Program-made: the position numbers and the translations under genes
Notes under the pieces: model-generated
Database searches by the model: none
Seen by the model: the letters and a program-made list of their open reading frames with translations, nothing else
Told to the model about the DNA's origin: nothing
From: Molanna angustata
Lineage: Eukaryota > Arthropoda > Insecta > Trichoptera > Molannidae
Direction of reading: 5' to 3'
Length of the DNA stretch: 64,000 nucleotides
Assembly (NCBI GenBank): GCA_963576475.1
Contig: OY754986.1
Span: 12,337,493-12,401,492 of the forward strand
Shown: piece by piece, positions 1 through 10,989 of the stretch
Numbering within the stretch: position 1 is the first letter of the stretch
How the letters are laid out: each line of letters opens with the position of its first letter

Positions 1-734
1 ATCTGTTGTTTTACTAATTTGTGAAATGAAATAGAAAACAAATGTTCACTTCAAAAATAATTGACATATCTTGCGACCATTGGCAACATTCGGGAATTAT
101 CGGAAATATTCTGTCCCAATACTTTTCTTATATTGCTGTTAAAACAACCTGGGACCGTGTTTATCTTATATAGGCGTAATGTAGCCGTTATTGCCTTATA
201 TATTCTATTATGAATAGTGATTTTCAGTAGGTACTGTTGTTATACACTGTTTATAACCTAACATAAGTTATTATGAATAAGACTGTTTTTATAAAAATAC
301 ACACAAAAGAACGTTGTATACAGGTGAACAAAAAAAAATCCATGCATGTATAAAAGTGCATAGGTATTTTGTTCCAACGAGAACCAGGAAATGCATACAA
401 AAAAACTTAAATAATACATTCTATTCTATTGCGAATTCCTGTATTTCGGTGACCGGATCATGTATGAAAAATTCACTGCATGGACCACACGTCCATGTGG
501 ATTCATTGTTTTTGGTTTCCACGTTTTCTGTTGTTCTCGGCAACTGCGCCACAAATTACGTCCTGCGCCCGCACCTGCTCATATACATACATTTGCCGGC
601 GAGTCTCAAAATGTGAATTATTTATTTCATAAAGTTGGTACCGCGCTATATAAAATATTCATCTGGCTTCCCTTATGTTTTGCATACCTTGCTTTAGCAC
701 AAGCCTTTTCAAAATGTGAATTTATATAATCATC
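1..734. other. No gene seen; AT-rich unique-looking DNA
   Basis: Short open frames occur on the plus strand (for example 314-616 and 460-729), but their composition looks random, they overlap each other, and I recognise no domain. I see no repeat, RNA gene or splice-flanked exon here. Confidence 0.5.
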
Positions 735-1155
735 CACTTCTTCTTCTTCTTCCGATGGTTCTACAGCCCATATCGAGCCTTGGCCTCCATCAATCTTCGC
801 CGCCAACTCCTCCTGTCTCCTGCTGCTGTCCTCCAGTCTGCTACTTGCAGTAATTGTTCTGCATCCTTTTACACCTCATCCTCCCATCTTCTTCCACCCG
901 AATGTCCCTCAAGGATTCTCTTGGGTGCCCGTGATGACGGCATTCTCTGTCCATGCCCAGCCCATCTCAGCCTGCTCAGTCTAGCATGTACAGAGAGCCT
1001 AGGAGTCTTATAGATGCTGTATATTTCATCATTTTACCTTATTCTCCAATTTTCTCCATCAGTCACGGGTCCCAGTATTCTCCGTAGCACTCTCCTCTCA
1101 AAAGTATCCAGCATCTCTGCGGATCTTGCTGTCATCGTCCACGCTTCACGACATA
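735..1155 (-). pseudogene. LINE reverse-transcriptase C-terminal fragment, decayed
   Basis: Read on the minus strand, this gives the tail of a non-LTR retrotransposon ORF2 in pieces. There is an 'ERRVLRRILGPV' block, then 'RLRWAGHGQRM', then a 'GGRRWEDEV' block, and finally 'DRRSWRRRLMEAKARYGL' followed by a stop. These are the usual post-RT blocks of insect LINE ORF2 proteins (RLRWAGHV..RM, GRR..W.D, DR..WR..L..A). At least two in-frame stops interrupt it and no RT catalytic motif remains, so it is a dead 5'-truncated copy. The plus-strand ORF over the same bases is a shadow. A related fragment lies at 48985-49295. Confidence 0.65.
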
Positions 1156-1427
1156 ATCATCCACTATTTTGATATATTATTTCTTCATTTGAGCTAATCA
1201 TCGGTCTTTCGAAGTCAATTTTCAGTGTGTGAGAAAATAAAGTTCAACAGAGTAATATTATATCATTTTTCGTTCATAGTGGTGAAGTCTTCAGCAATAA
1301 ATTAAAAAATCACCTGGGCTGCGCAGAGCACGAATTGGGTTTTTGCTTGGATGCTGTATGAGGAAACTTCCCTCATCTTCGACGAAAATTCTTTAGTTAT
1401 TGGCCGGTAACTAAACACAACCTTTTT
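1156..1427. other. No gene seen
   Basis: AT-rich DNA between a LINE relic and a foldback-element copy. I recognise nothing in it. Confidence 0.4.
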
Positions 1428-1680
1428 TTAAATAATTTAACAGATTTTAAATTATCTCAATAGAGACGAAGTTGGAATATTTACTGTAGGAGAACCGGGA
1501 AATAAGGCACCTACAGGGCTTACGACCTGTCATCGGCTGGTTTACGTGATCACTATATGCGCTTGCGCAACGTTCACCAATTATGCCTTTTTAATGAGAA
1601 AATATCTTTGACTCCCGACAGGGAAAAAAATCAAATGTTTGCGCATATGCAATAATAAAAATATTCGATTAAATAATTTA
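1428..1680 (+). mobile_element. Foldback family B, copy 1, with 12-bp target duplication
   Basis: The element body (about 1440-1668) is flanked by the perfect 12-bp direct repeat TTAAATAATTTA at 1428-1439 and 1669-1680. It starts with the family's 'L' end (ACAGATTTTAAATTATCTC), carries one inverted-repeat arm with 'CGGCTGGTTTACGTGATCAC' and 'GCGCTTGCGCAACGTTCACC', then jumps to the 'R' extension (TGACTCCCGACAGGG ... AATAATAAAAATATTCGA). The second arm is missing, so this is an internally deleted copy of the family found more completely at 24729, 26589 and 35087. Confidence 0.7.
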
Positions 1681-1749
1681 AAATTATACAATACAATAAC
1701 GTAATTTTAATTAATATTGCTAGAAAGAACTGATTAATATAATTGGCAA

Positions 1750-2340
1750 ACGAAACATAAGAGGGTATGGCGCGCGTTAGTGTCTGAATCCGGACGATTC
1801 AGCCCTATATAAAGACGCCTCAGACCGGGAGCGGCCATTCGATCTACCCTGTTCCAGTTGTCGCGGTCGCGCTGTCCTTGCGACCTCATAGTTTTCAATC
1901 CGCGTAATCATCGTATATTATTCTAATTTAAAATATAAATATTTATTAAGTCAACTATTTTCTATGTATTAGAGTCACTTATCCAAATAAATTCATGTAA
2001 GTACTTGCACCAATTATCCTTTGATTTCTGCCATCTAATTACCTGTGTTTTACTGTAATATTAAATATCTATAAGTACGTAGTGCTGTGTTAGGTAAGTA
2101 CCTACACAGTCATTACAATACCTTCGCTTGGGGATAGGCAAACAGGTTGAAATACCTAAAGCCTATAAAGACCGGCATAGCCTATCCTGGGTGACCACCG
2201 ACAGGTTATCTAACTTGATCGGCAGCACAACCCAGTCCTCGGTAACCAAGATCAGGTAACTTGGTATCCCGAGGGCCCAAAGCCAACCAGGTGAACGAGA
2301 GTACACCTAAACAGGTAAAAGGGCATATAACGCTAAATCT
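1750..2340 (+). other. Promoter-like / possible solo LTR segment
   Basis: A TATA box (CTATATAAAG near 1804) is followed at a normal distance by a markedly GC-richer block rich in 'CGCGG' and 'CGCTG', then AT-rich DNA with an AATAAA at about 1987. This is the usual layout of an LTR (U3 promoter, R/U5 leader). I found no partner LTR, coding remnant or target duplication, so the call is tentative. It could equally be a host promoter. Confidence 0.3.
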
Positions 2341-2345
2341 AGTTA

Positions 2346-2651
2346 CTGATAATCATAGGTTTTTATTATAATATACTAGATGTCGTAGTTAGCAAATTTT
2401 GTATGAATCAAAGTGAATCATTTTCCAGGGAATTTTTTCGTTTTGGTTCCAGACCACATCGTTTTTCTATAGAGAATAACGACTAATGTGAATTGTTTTC
2501 AGATTTATTTGTCTAAAAAACATTTTAATAATCAAGATTTAGAGAACAGTTATCTAGGATGTGTTGAAATATAAAGAAAACTGAAATATGTTACTCACTT
2601 TAGCACGGAGTGCTACATCTAGTATATTATAATAAAAATCTATGCTGATAA
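2346..2651. mobile_element. 292-bp inverted-repeat MITE with 7-bp direct repeats
   Basis: The body, 2353-2644, has inverted ends of about 27 bp (TCATAGGTTTTTATTATAAT ... against ... ATTATAATAAAAATCTATG). It is flanked by CTGATAA at 2346-2352 and 2645-2651. It has no coding capacity. The family is not identified. A 7-bp duplication does not by itself fix a superfamily. Confidence 0.6.
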
Positions 2652-2761
2652 CATGATATATTAAAACCGCCTAATGCACTATGAAGTTACGTGTTAGTAA
2701 GGGTAACTATCGCGTGCTTTAAACGTGATTTAAGTTAGCGGAAACCCAAAATATGTTGATT

Positions 2762-3315
2762 TTATGAAAAAAACCGAGTGGGTTGTGGCCAACGCTAAAC
2801 TCCTCACTAACAAGTCATTCTATAAATCATTCAAATTTTGTATGGAAAATTTCCAACATTTTCATGAAATGAGTTTGTTTTAATATTTTATTATGAAAAC
2901 TTGATAACTCTTCAATGCCATTTTATGAAAGTGATAGTTTTTACAAATTTGAAAATAAAATTTCAAATTTTAAGTTTCCATATGAGCTTGGGGTCACTTT
3001 GAAATATTTGACAGTTAAAAAAATTGAGAAGCACTTTTCATATATCGTTCAAAATCTAATGGGATCTAATCGAGTACATATTTGCAAAATTTGAATAGAA
3101 TCGAATGAGTACTCTAGTCTATAATCGATAAAGTAAAATGAACACGCCGTACATAGCACACTGCACACAGTACACACACACAGATACATTGTGATGAAAC
3201 TTTCAGAATACAATCTCAGCATGATACTAGTTGATAATCTGCAAAAAAAATACCCTTAAAAATTGCGAAACCATAACTCCCCACTATATGCCCTTGGGTT
3301 AGTGAGGAGTAAAAA
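2762..3315 (+). repeat. Interspersed family A, copy 1
   Basis: An element of about 550 bp bounded by 'AAACTCCTCACTAAC' near its left end and 'GTTAGTGAGGAGT' at its right end, a short terminal inverted repeat. Copies occur at 17824-18417 (same strand), 36300-36545 and 36950-37760 (opposite strand). It is non-coding. The interior carries a short CA tract and the conserved block 'ACATTGTGATGAAACTTTCA'. Confidence 0.75.
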
Positions 3316-3484
3316 TATTTACTTGGAATGAAAAAAATAATCGGCCATTCACTTTAATTTTATGTACTCTTTTAGCACATAAAAGATTTATTTCTCTACG
3401 ATACATAGTTTTTTTTTATTTTATTTGTAACATAAGAAATAATATAGGTACACTTTATACACATCAATACATTTTTTTAAAGGC

Positions 3485-3652
3485 ACCTACAGGTCGTAAG
3501 CCCTGTAGGTGCCTTGATTTCCCGGTTCTCCTACAGTAAATATTCCAACTTCGTCTCTATTGAGATAATTAAAAATCTGTTAAAAAATATCTTTGACTCC
3601 CGACAGGGAAAAAAAATCCAATGTTTGCGCATATGCAATAATAAAAATATTC
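3485..3652 (-). repeat. Foldback family B, copy 2 (half element)
   Basis: Begins with a small palindrome (AGGCACCTACAGG / CCTGTAGGTGCCT), followed by the family arm (CGGTTCTCCTACAGTAAATA), the L-end word and the full R extension ending AATATTCGA. The other half is absent, and I found no flanking direct repeat. Confidence 0.65.
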
Positions 3653-3800
3653 GAATACTTATGTATATATTTTTTTAAATTTGGCTATCGCTGGCTCTTG
3701 GTCTAAAAGGGAACATATAATTAATTAGGCGTTGAAAATGTAAGGTGCGGCTCTGCAGCAAACGCATGAAAATGAAATTATTATCTGAAGTTTTGAGAAT

Positions 3801-4000
3801 NNNNNNNNNNNNNNNNNNNNNNNNNNNNNNNNNNNNNNNNNNNNNNNNNNNNNNNNNNNNNNNNNNNNNNNNNNNNNNNNNNNNNNNNNNNNNNNNNNNN
3901 NNNNNNNNNNNNNNNNNNNNNNNNNNNNNNNNNNNNNNNNNNNNNNNNNNNNNNNNNNNNNNNNNNNNNNNNNNNNNNNNNNNNNNNNNNNNNNNNNNNN
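3801..4000. other. Assembly gap, exactly 200 N
   Basis: A run of 200 N. The 13 bases before it (AAGTTTTGAGAAT) are repeated exactly as the first 13 bases after it, so the true gap may be zero or negative in length. The open frames crossing it are artefacts of the N run. Confidence 0.98.
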
Positions 4001-5530
4001 AAGTTTTGAGAATAATGCGAATTTCGCACGGCGCAATAATCAATAATCGAACAAAATGATTAAGGGGTCTTTTGTTGGCGAAAGCGGTCGGGTGAAGAGA
4101 GTTTTGAATAGCGGTAATGTACGTATAAAGAACCCATTAAGCGGTTCATTGTGTGCTGAGCTTACAACCATTTATTATTTTCAATTTTGGTAAGTTCTCT
4201 ACTTTAAATTTGTCATATTGCCGTCGACCTTCGTAGTACAGTTGGTTAGACATCTTTAAAATGTTAAAGTAAGCATTCAGCAAAATATAATAACATTCAA
4301 GGACATGAATGGAATAAAAAATGTTTATAGTGGAGACAACCCAGAATAGGTTAACGGCGTGATTGTATGTATGAATTTTATATAATCTGTGAGTATGTTA
4401 TCGTTTTAAGTTTTAATATATTTTTTGTATTTTTTCCTTACAGGTGTTCTATAAAATGTTTTTTTTTAATAGGGCTGTGACAAAACGTGGTAATGTTGAC
4501 GTAACTGGTTATTGTTGATAATCGGTTTTACCAATACAATTCAAAACAGGGTCTTGTTGTCCCTGGCTATATATTTGTCTGCTCAGGCTATTGGGGGTCA
4601 ACTCTCCTCGTCTTTATATCATTGACTCTCCTGTTCTTTTCAATGTCACGTATGCAGTTGTACAATCCAAGAATTCTTTGGTCTTTCTTCTTCGTCCGAA
4701 TAGAGGGTCTCCATATAATGCCGAATCTCGCAAACCATTAACAATATTTCATATCGTTAATGTTTGGAAGAAAACTTTGTGGCGACATTATAAATGATTT
4801 ATAATATTTGTAGCAGCGCCTGGTGGACTGTAACATGTACGGCCCGGGATTCTCGAATGCTCCCGAAGATTGACGAGAATCAACGAACCATTGCCCACCG
4901 TCGTTGATACGAGCTGATCGTCAGATTTTATTCATGTGTTGATCGTTAAATAGATTAGAGTCGCGTTTAATTTTTATCCATTAGTTCCGACCCACGACAT
5001 CACAAATTTATTAAGTTATTTTTATATTGTATTTCCATTTGTTACGAATAAACCAGTGTTGATCATGTTGAAACTTAAAAATAAAATATAGACTGCTGTT
5101 AGGACTAACGCTGTGGAAGGAGTCAATTTAAGAAATAGTGGGGCGGAACAATAAACAAAAGTGACACTTGGTGGTTCAAAAATTGATGTTCGTTATAAAA
5201 TAAATATTTTCTAGTATTTTAAATAATTGGAAAAGTATTTAGTAGTAGGTTATTTGGGAAGTTTAGTTGGTTATTTATTATTTTTTGTTTATTATTCACA
5301 CTTTTTCTAATTTCTAATATTTTCAAATCTGCTAATTTTAAATTCGAGTAACCTGTATGCATAATCTGTAATCCCGTTTCTATGTCAATATGATGGTTGA
5401 ATTGTAAGAGATTTTCAGCAAATTCGGAAAAATTGTTAAACAATATTTCACCCCGAAATTGAAATCAATTTATTCAAAATTTCTTCTCTTTTAAAATATG
5501 TCTCAAAAAGATATAAAAAAATTAATATAA
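4001..5530. other. No supported gene; anonymous DNA
   Basis: About 1.5 kb in which I find no convincing gene or repeat. A GC-richer patch at about 4820-4930 followed by AATAAA-containing DNA (about 5047) resembles an LTR leader only weakly. The plus ORF at 4591-4797 shows no domain. Confidence 0.4.
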
Positions 5531-5540
5531 ATCTACTTAT

Positions 5541-5965
5541 CGCATGACACTTGTCGCATGACACTTGTAGCTTGACACTTGTGGCATGACACTTGTAATA
5601 TGACACTTGTCGCATGACACTTGTCGCATGACATTTGTCGCATGACACTTCTCGCATGGCACTTGTCGCATGACACTTGTCGCATGACACTTGTTGCATG
5701 ACACTTGTCGCATGACACTTGTCGCATGACACTTGTCGCATGACACTTGTCGCATGACACTTGTCGCATGACACTTGTCGCATGACACTTGTCGCATGAC
5801 ACTTGTCGCATGACACTTGTCGCATGACACTTGTCGCATGACACTTGTCGCATGACACTTGTCGCATGACACTTGTCGCATGACACTTATCACATGACAT
5901 TTGTCGCATGACACTTCTCGCATGACACTTGTCGCATGACACTTGTGGCTAAACACTTGTGACTT
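5541..5965. repeat. 14-bp minisatellite, about 30 copies
   Basis: Tandem CGCATGACACTTGT with scattered single-base variants toward both ends. Since 14 is not a multiple of 3, all three minus frames read the same 14-residue cycle, which explains the three overlapping long open frames. It is not a protein gene. Confidence 0.95.
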
Positions 5966-6043
5966 GCACCCACACTAATTCACACTTTTTTACTGTGTGT
6001 TTTATTTGTCTATTTTCTAAGTCTATTTTTTGAAACTATTCAT

Positions 6044-6312
6044 TTATTTATTATATATTGCTCCTCGGGTAACCAACAGTTACTATTTAATATTGCTCCT
6101 CGGGTAACCAACAGTTACTATTTTAAATATTTATTTAACACCCGACCAATAACATGTTGCCACATTGTGGAGACTTACATACAATATTAATCGTCGTACA
6201 GATCCAGACTGAAGACACAATTAAACACTGTGTCTTCACCGGGAATCGAGCCCGAGACATTTGGATCAGCAGTCAGATACCCAATCAACCGAGCCACGAA
6301 GGCCGTCACTAT
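6044..6312 (-). mobile_element. tRNA-derived SINE, family 2
   Basis: On the minus strand a tRNA-like head (GGCCTTCGTGGCTCGGTTGA A-box region; GGGCTCGATTCCCGG B box) is followed by a conserved body ('CTGGATCTGTACGACGATTA', 'GTCTCCACAATGTGGCAAC') and an A/T-rich tail. A segment of about 36 bp beginning 'ATATTGCTCCTCGGGTAACC' is duplicated in tandem near the 3' end. Other copies lie at 12872, 37133, 61355, 61745 and 62722. Confidence 0.8.
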
Positions 6313-7127
6313 AAAGATATCCAGCGAGTGACTGATACTAGTTAATATGATGAAACGTTCAACTAATTGCTTTTTTTGCCAAAACAATTTTATTTATAAA
6401 CAAACCGTCGTAACATTAATACGCTACTTTGAAATATTATTTTAGCTAACAAATAACCGGTTACTTCGACGCATCAGCGGACTGGTAAACATTTCGTAAA
6501 CAAGATCCGTTTTGTAACACCCCTGGCTTTAACATCGAACCCTAAGTAATTCCCCGGCAATCCAATAGTCGAAATCCTTCTAATTCCGAAGCAATATTCC
6601 CAGTCTATAGAAGTTAGCCATAATATAAAAGTTTTTATTACTACAGCAGAGTAAACATTGAACGTTTAATCTTACCAATACCGGATCCCTTTACTTTAAG
6701 TATATCGCCTTCATATACGAGTTAAAGGCATTTCTAAGGTACGATAAACCTTATAAAATGTACTCTAAACCTCCCCTATTAAGAACGTGGAAATATGTAT
6801 TTATTAAAAAAGGCCACTGCGATGCTAATTTACAAATATTAATGAAAGTAATTCATAATCAGTTATTTCTCAACAAATTGAGATAGTAAAAATAATCTGA
6901 TCAAAGATGATTACTTTAACACTTCAATATATTAAAATTACTAAACGATTAGAAATACGAGGAATATTGACCAAATCAAGACATTAAAAATAACAAATCG
7001 ATTGCCTAATTTATTTTGTGTGTCTAATATGATCTATATTACTCCTTAGATCAAAATAGACATACCCGCTCCCAAAATTTAACCTATTTCACATACAACT
7101 AGAATTATGAATAAAATACATATAATA
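6313..7127. other. No gene seen
   Basis: AT-rich DNA between two SINEs. I see no coding or repeat signal. Confidence 0.45.
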
Positions 7128-7290
7128 GATGGGTCGATGGCAGAGCGATAGCGCGCGGGGCTAGTAATCCAGTGGTCGCGAGTTCGAATCCTGTCTCGAC
7201 CGACTTTGTTCACCTATAGCACAGGCATTTATTATGCTTATTTTAGGGAACGTAGGAAAATGTATATGAACTTGAAAAAAAAAATAAAAA
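7128..7290 (+). mobile_element. tRNA-Thr-like SINE, family 1, copy 1
   Basis: The head folds like a tRNA: A-box TGGCAGAGCGATAGCGCG, an anticodon arm whose 7-nt loop CTAGTAA would present AGT (Thr), and B-box GTTCGAATCC. It is followed by a shared body ('GTTCACCTATAGCACAGGCA', 'TTTTAGGGAACGTAGGAA') and an A-rich tail. Two other copies (29895, 59673 minus) share the same body, so this is a SINE and not a functional tRNA gene. The acceptor stem is imperfect. Confidence 0.8.
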
Positions 7291-7785
7291 AGAGCTAATG
7301 ATTAGAACCGATATGAAAATATTGACCAATCAACATATTTATAGCAAATGATTAGAATCGATGGTGTATTGTGAAAACTTTTGTATTCTGCGAATCTTAT
7401 ATTTGTTTGAGAATCTAATAGAAATGTACTTCATAAAAATACATTTAGAGATTGTCAACCTTTCAAGAAGAAAAAATGAACACTTACTATGGTGTGGAGA
7501 GTTTAGTGTTGGCTACAAGCCACTCGTTTTGTTTCTGTATTATGACTATTATTATTTTTTGTTTTTTTTTGTAATCAATCATTACAGTGTGTAATCAGCA
7601 TTAAAAACGGGTCAATTTTTCGAAATAATACCTGCTAAGTACGAAGTAAGTACTTTAAAATCCATATCTTTAATATCTTGAAATTTGAGAATATAAAATG
7701 TTTTAAAAATATGTTTGAATATAAAAAAGCGACAGTAATTTTTCAATATTTATTTTAGTTACATTTTTAAACAATAAATAAATAA
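7291..7785. other. No gene seen
   Basis: The open frame at 7361-7594 is low complexity. A weak match to the end of family A (GAGTTTAGTGTTGGC..CCACTCG) occurs near 7500. Nothing else is recognised. Confidence 0.4.
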
Positions 7786-8200
7786 ATTTTTGGGCTATTC
7801 ATGTAAAGTCGATTGAACTTATCTAATGTTTGGGCTGTTAATGTAAAGTCGATTGAACTTATCTAATGTTTGGGCTGTTAATGTAAAGTCGATTTAACTT
7901 ACATAATGTTTGGGCTGTTAATGTAAAGTCGATTGAACTTATCTAATGTGTGTGGTGTAAAGTCGATTGAATTAATTGAATGTTTGAGCTGTTAATGTAA
8001 AGTTGGTTTAACGTTTATAATTTTTGAGGTTTTAATGTTAAGTCGGTGGAACTTATATAATTAATGTTTGGGCTGTTAATGTAAAGTCGATTTAACTTAT
8101 CTAATGTTTGTGCTGTTAATGTAAAGTCGATTGAACTTTTATAATGTTTGGGTCGTTAATGTAAAGTCAATTGAACATATCGAATATTTGGGCTGTTACA
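7786..8200. repeat. 40-bp tandem repeat, about 10 copies
   Basis: The unit begins TTTGGGCTGTTAATGTAAAG and continues TCGATTGAACTTATCTAATG. The first four units are spaced exactly 40 bp apart. Later units carry substitutions and small indels. Confidence 0.92.
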
Positions 8201-8625
8201 CAAAATTATAACGAAGAAATTTATAATAGGTATCCACTCTATACAATAATAATTATTGTTAATTAATTGATATAAGCCTTTAAAAAGTTCTATCATGATT
8301 CTCCATCACTTCAAACTTGTTGAGTATCAATATTTGTATAAAATGATTTATTCCGATATGTACATATTCCAATTAATTCAAAGCCCCATAAATAATTTTG
8401 CGAGAGCTTAAAGTAATGTAGAAGTACAATAATTTGAAACGCCTTTATATATCAATTAAATATCAACTACAAAACAATCTAATTTAAGTTGTTTTATGAA
8501 TATGGTTGTTTGACACGAAGTATATTAATGTTAAAATTTTAAACGCAACCCGTTATCGTTCATACGTATAGATTTTCCAAGACATGTTTATAGATGGTTG
8601 ATGTTTTCGATGGCTTTTTGATGAC
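8201..8625. other. No gene seen
   Basis: AT-rich DNA between two tandem arrays. Confidence 0.4.
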
Positions 8626-8755
8626 AATAATATATTCTAATATAAATAGAACAATAATATATTCTAATATAAATATTACAATAATATATTCTAATATAAA
8701 TAGTACAATAATATATTCTAATATAAATTGTACAATAATTTATTCTAATATTCGA
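8626..8755. repeat. 27-bp tandem repeat, about 5 copies
   Basis: The unit is AATAATATATTCTAATATAA plus a variable end (ATAGAAC, ATATTAC, ATAGTAC). It gives a 9-residue cycle in the minus-strand frame, which is an artefact. Confidence 0.85.
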
Positions 8756-8836
8756 GATGATTTGATTTTCTAACGATATCATAATCGTAATTACTTACTA
8801 GGACATACAAGCTGCGATTCAAAATGTACCTATATC

Positions 8837-9007
8837 AGATCAGCCCCCCTAGACAACGTGTCATTTAGCTCAAGAAAAGAAACAAGAAAAGATAACTCAA
8901 TGTATGGAAGTGACAGTTGCCAGTCACGTGACAACTGTCACTTCCATACATTGTGTTATCTTTTCATGTTTCTTTTCTTGAGCACGTTGTCTAGGGGGGT
9001 AGATCAG
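8837..9007. mobile_element. 156-bp palindromic MITE
   Basis: The body, 8844-8999, is an almost full-length inverted repeat. CCCCCCTAGACAACGTG opens it and CACGTTGTCTAGGGGGG closes it, and the inner arms also pair (TGTATGGAAGTGACAGTTG / CAACTGTCACTTCCATACA) around a short centre. It is flanked by AGATCAG at 8837-8843 and 9001-9007, the latter one base beyond the right end. A transcript would form a long hairpin. It has no coding capacity, and the open frame across it is spurious. Confidence 0.8.
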
Positions 9008-9014
9008 GTCAAAT

Positions 9015-9780
9015 TGTGCCAGACCACATCTAGAAATCTCTTTCGAGCGCGCGCCTAGCGACGGCAAGTGTATTTGTTTGTCGCTAGGCCGAGCTCATCG
9101 CCCGCAATATCAAACGAGTAACAATAATCTTCAACTGAGTATGACAGTTCAATGAAATTGTCTAGAAAGTTCGAGGACATTGAACTTGCTACCCTCGGCG
9201 CAGCACTATTTAAGGGAGTTTACACCTGTACACGTCGTCACTTAACGCCGCCGTTATGACCACGCGACCATGCTGATGTATAGTCTGCGCTACGCGACCA
9301 CTGGTCGCTTCTCGACCGCGCGGTCTCGTCGACACTTCGTCTCTCGACCACCGGTCAACTCTCGTCCCCGCGAGCACGATGGTACTTCACCATGAGAATA
9401 CTCGGTCACTTCGACACACCCGCTAACTCGCTAGTTATACCTACTCATCGTGAGAAAGTTCCTTTGTAAGTTATTTTATCGATTGTAAATTTACCTATAA
9501 GAAAACTGTTAATTGTGATCAATATACTCATTGTAAGTTTGAACCTATTGTTTCTTCTTCTCTCTAAACCACTGTCCGTGTGTTCTTTTTTCAAATCATA
9601 TCAAATCACTTTGATTTGATATTAAACTGTTACCTAGCCACTTGGTTAACCAACCCACTTAATAATTGAGATATAGTAAACTCTGTTTATTGGTAACACC
9701 TCTGGTTACCAACTATATTTATTAGTACCCCATCAATAATTGGGAATAACTCATCAATAATTCATTCTATCATTTTTATT
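9015..9780 (+). mobile_element. Possible solo LTR, gypsy-like
   Basis: Starts TGTGCCAGAC. A 'TATTTAAGGG' promoter-like word near 9209 is followed by a strikingly GC-rich, CpG-rich block (about 9215-9400), then AT-rich sequence and the words 'ACACCTCTGGTTACCAACTA' and 'CATCAATAATTGG'. The end of the intact gypsy LTR at 49296 has the parallel words 'CCCTCTGGTTACTAATTTTA' and 'CCAATTGGTAATAGG'. The right boundary and target duplication are not resolved, so this is an inferred relative. Confidence 0.4.
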
Positions 9781-10378
9781 TTTATCAATTGTATAAACCA
9801 TTTTGTTTTGATATGACGAAGATATAAACTTCTAAATTAATTCAAATAACTAACATGTCCATATTATACATACTAACCGGCGCTTGTCCCTCCGATTACA
9901 TACATAATACATAGTCTAATAAACCTTTTGTGTCGCCAAGAGTGTATTGTGCCTTAACAGTTGCCAAGAGTATAAGTATTTATATCATCAATAATAAATT
10001 ATCATAGGACACCTGATGGATACGGCATCAACCCTACTTCAGAGTTAGATGGTCTACTTAAACTATCTATAACCCACTATCAACAACACAATGGCGTAGT
10101 GATATTGTGTGTAGTTCCTAGCATTAGGCATTCCCAAATGATTTTCATATGATCACAGTGGGATATTGAGGTACCTGAATAAGAAGCTGTGTAGAAGGTC
10201 CAAAAATATTACCTACTTAAAAAAAATCAGGTGATGGGTGTTCGGTTCGGTATTTGCTTTTTGGCGTGAATACAAATCACCCGTCTTGTTCCTTCCCCCC
10301 TCCCCTCCGTGTAACTGCTAGGTTCCCTTCCTACTACCAACACACCAGTACTTGCTCGCATACGGCATTGAACGGATG
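9781..10378. other. No gene seen
   Basis: Mostly AT-rich. A C-rich patch near 10290 lies just downstream (minus sense) of the candidate exon. I recognise no repeat. Confidence 0.4.
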
Positions 10379-10587
10379 TCATTTTGAACTACGTTGCGGT
10401 TGTCGCCGATAGGAGTGCTCGCCATTATCGATATTGGGTGGACGCATTCGAAGTCTGCTACGATCGATATATGCGCTATCGCGACTGATGTTATTGCATA
10501 GTAAATGGCTGTATAAATATGCTTCCTCAGCTGGTTCACAGTGAATGATTTGAAACTTTGTTTCAAAGTAACAATTCCCGAACACAT
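10379..10587 (-). CDS. Candidate single exon of an unidentified protein
   Basis: I do not recognise the product. On the minus strand a pyrimidine-rich run ending CCCCTCACAG (AG at 10589-10588) makes a good splice acceptor. The frame opened from 10585 reads without a stop for 68 codons and has the mixed, structured composition of real protein: 'CYFETKFQIIHCEPAEEAYL', then 'SRDSAYIDRSRLRMRPPN', then a basic 'SYRRQPQR' end, with a TGA at 10381-10379. A weak donor (GTAGTT, GT at 10392-10391) would instead give a 195-bp exon, 10393-10587. GC content is clearly above the flanks. A competing frame (10318-10620, 100 codons, with its own ATG) overlaps it and looks less protein-like. No neighbouring exon is visible, and a LINE lies upstream. 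It could be a host exon, a captured exon or a processed fragment. Confidence 0.35.
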
Positions 10588-10834
10588 CTGTGAGGGGTCA
10601 AAGACAAGGAAGGGAGCCATGGAAATATCCCTTTACCTATCTACAAATATAGTTATTTATTATTTATTTATTTATTTATTTTATTTTGGGAAACAAAACA
10701 GCTGTTACGTGTTTTACATTAATAAAAAAATAACAATCAGGAAAGTAAGCCAATTACATTGTTCCACAGATTAATATACATAATAAAGACAATTCAGTAC
10801 AAAGTCAAAGACAAAAGTGTGGTGTAAGTGTACA

Positions 10835-10871
10835 ATTGTGATGTGTGTGTATGTGTGTGTGTGTGTGTGTA
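10835..10871. repeat. (TG)n microsatellite
   Basis: A short TG-rich run inside the LINE 3' region. Confidence 0.8.
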
Positions 10872-10989
10872 TTTTATGAAGCGAGGGTGGGACATGAAGA
10901 AAGGTAGGAGAGGAGGAAAGGGTGAGTTGTCATATTAATACAGTATTGGACATACCAAAAATTGTACAATTTGGTACATAAAGTATTCA

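Noticed and set aside
3675..4059. ORFs crossing the gap
   Set aside because: Most residues are unknown because of N.
5448..5956. Three overlapping long minus-strand ORFs (Cys-rich cycle)
   Set aside because: All come from the 14-bp minisatellite, which reads the same peptide in each frame.
7128..7202. A genuine tRNA-Thr gene
   Set aside because: The head is attached to a body repeated at two other sites, so it is a SINE. The acceptor stem is imperfect.
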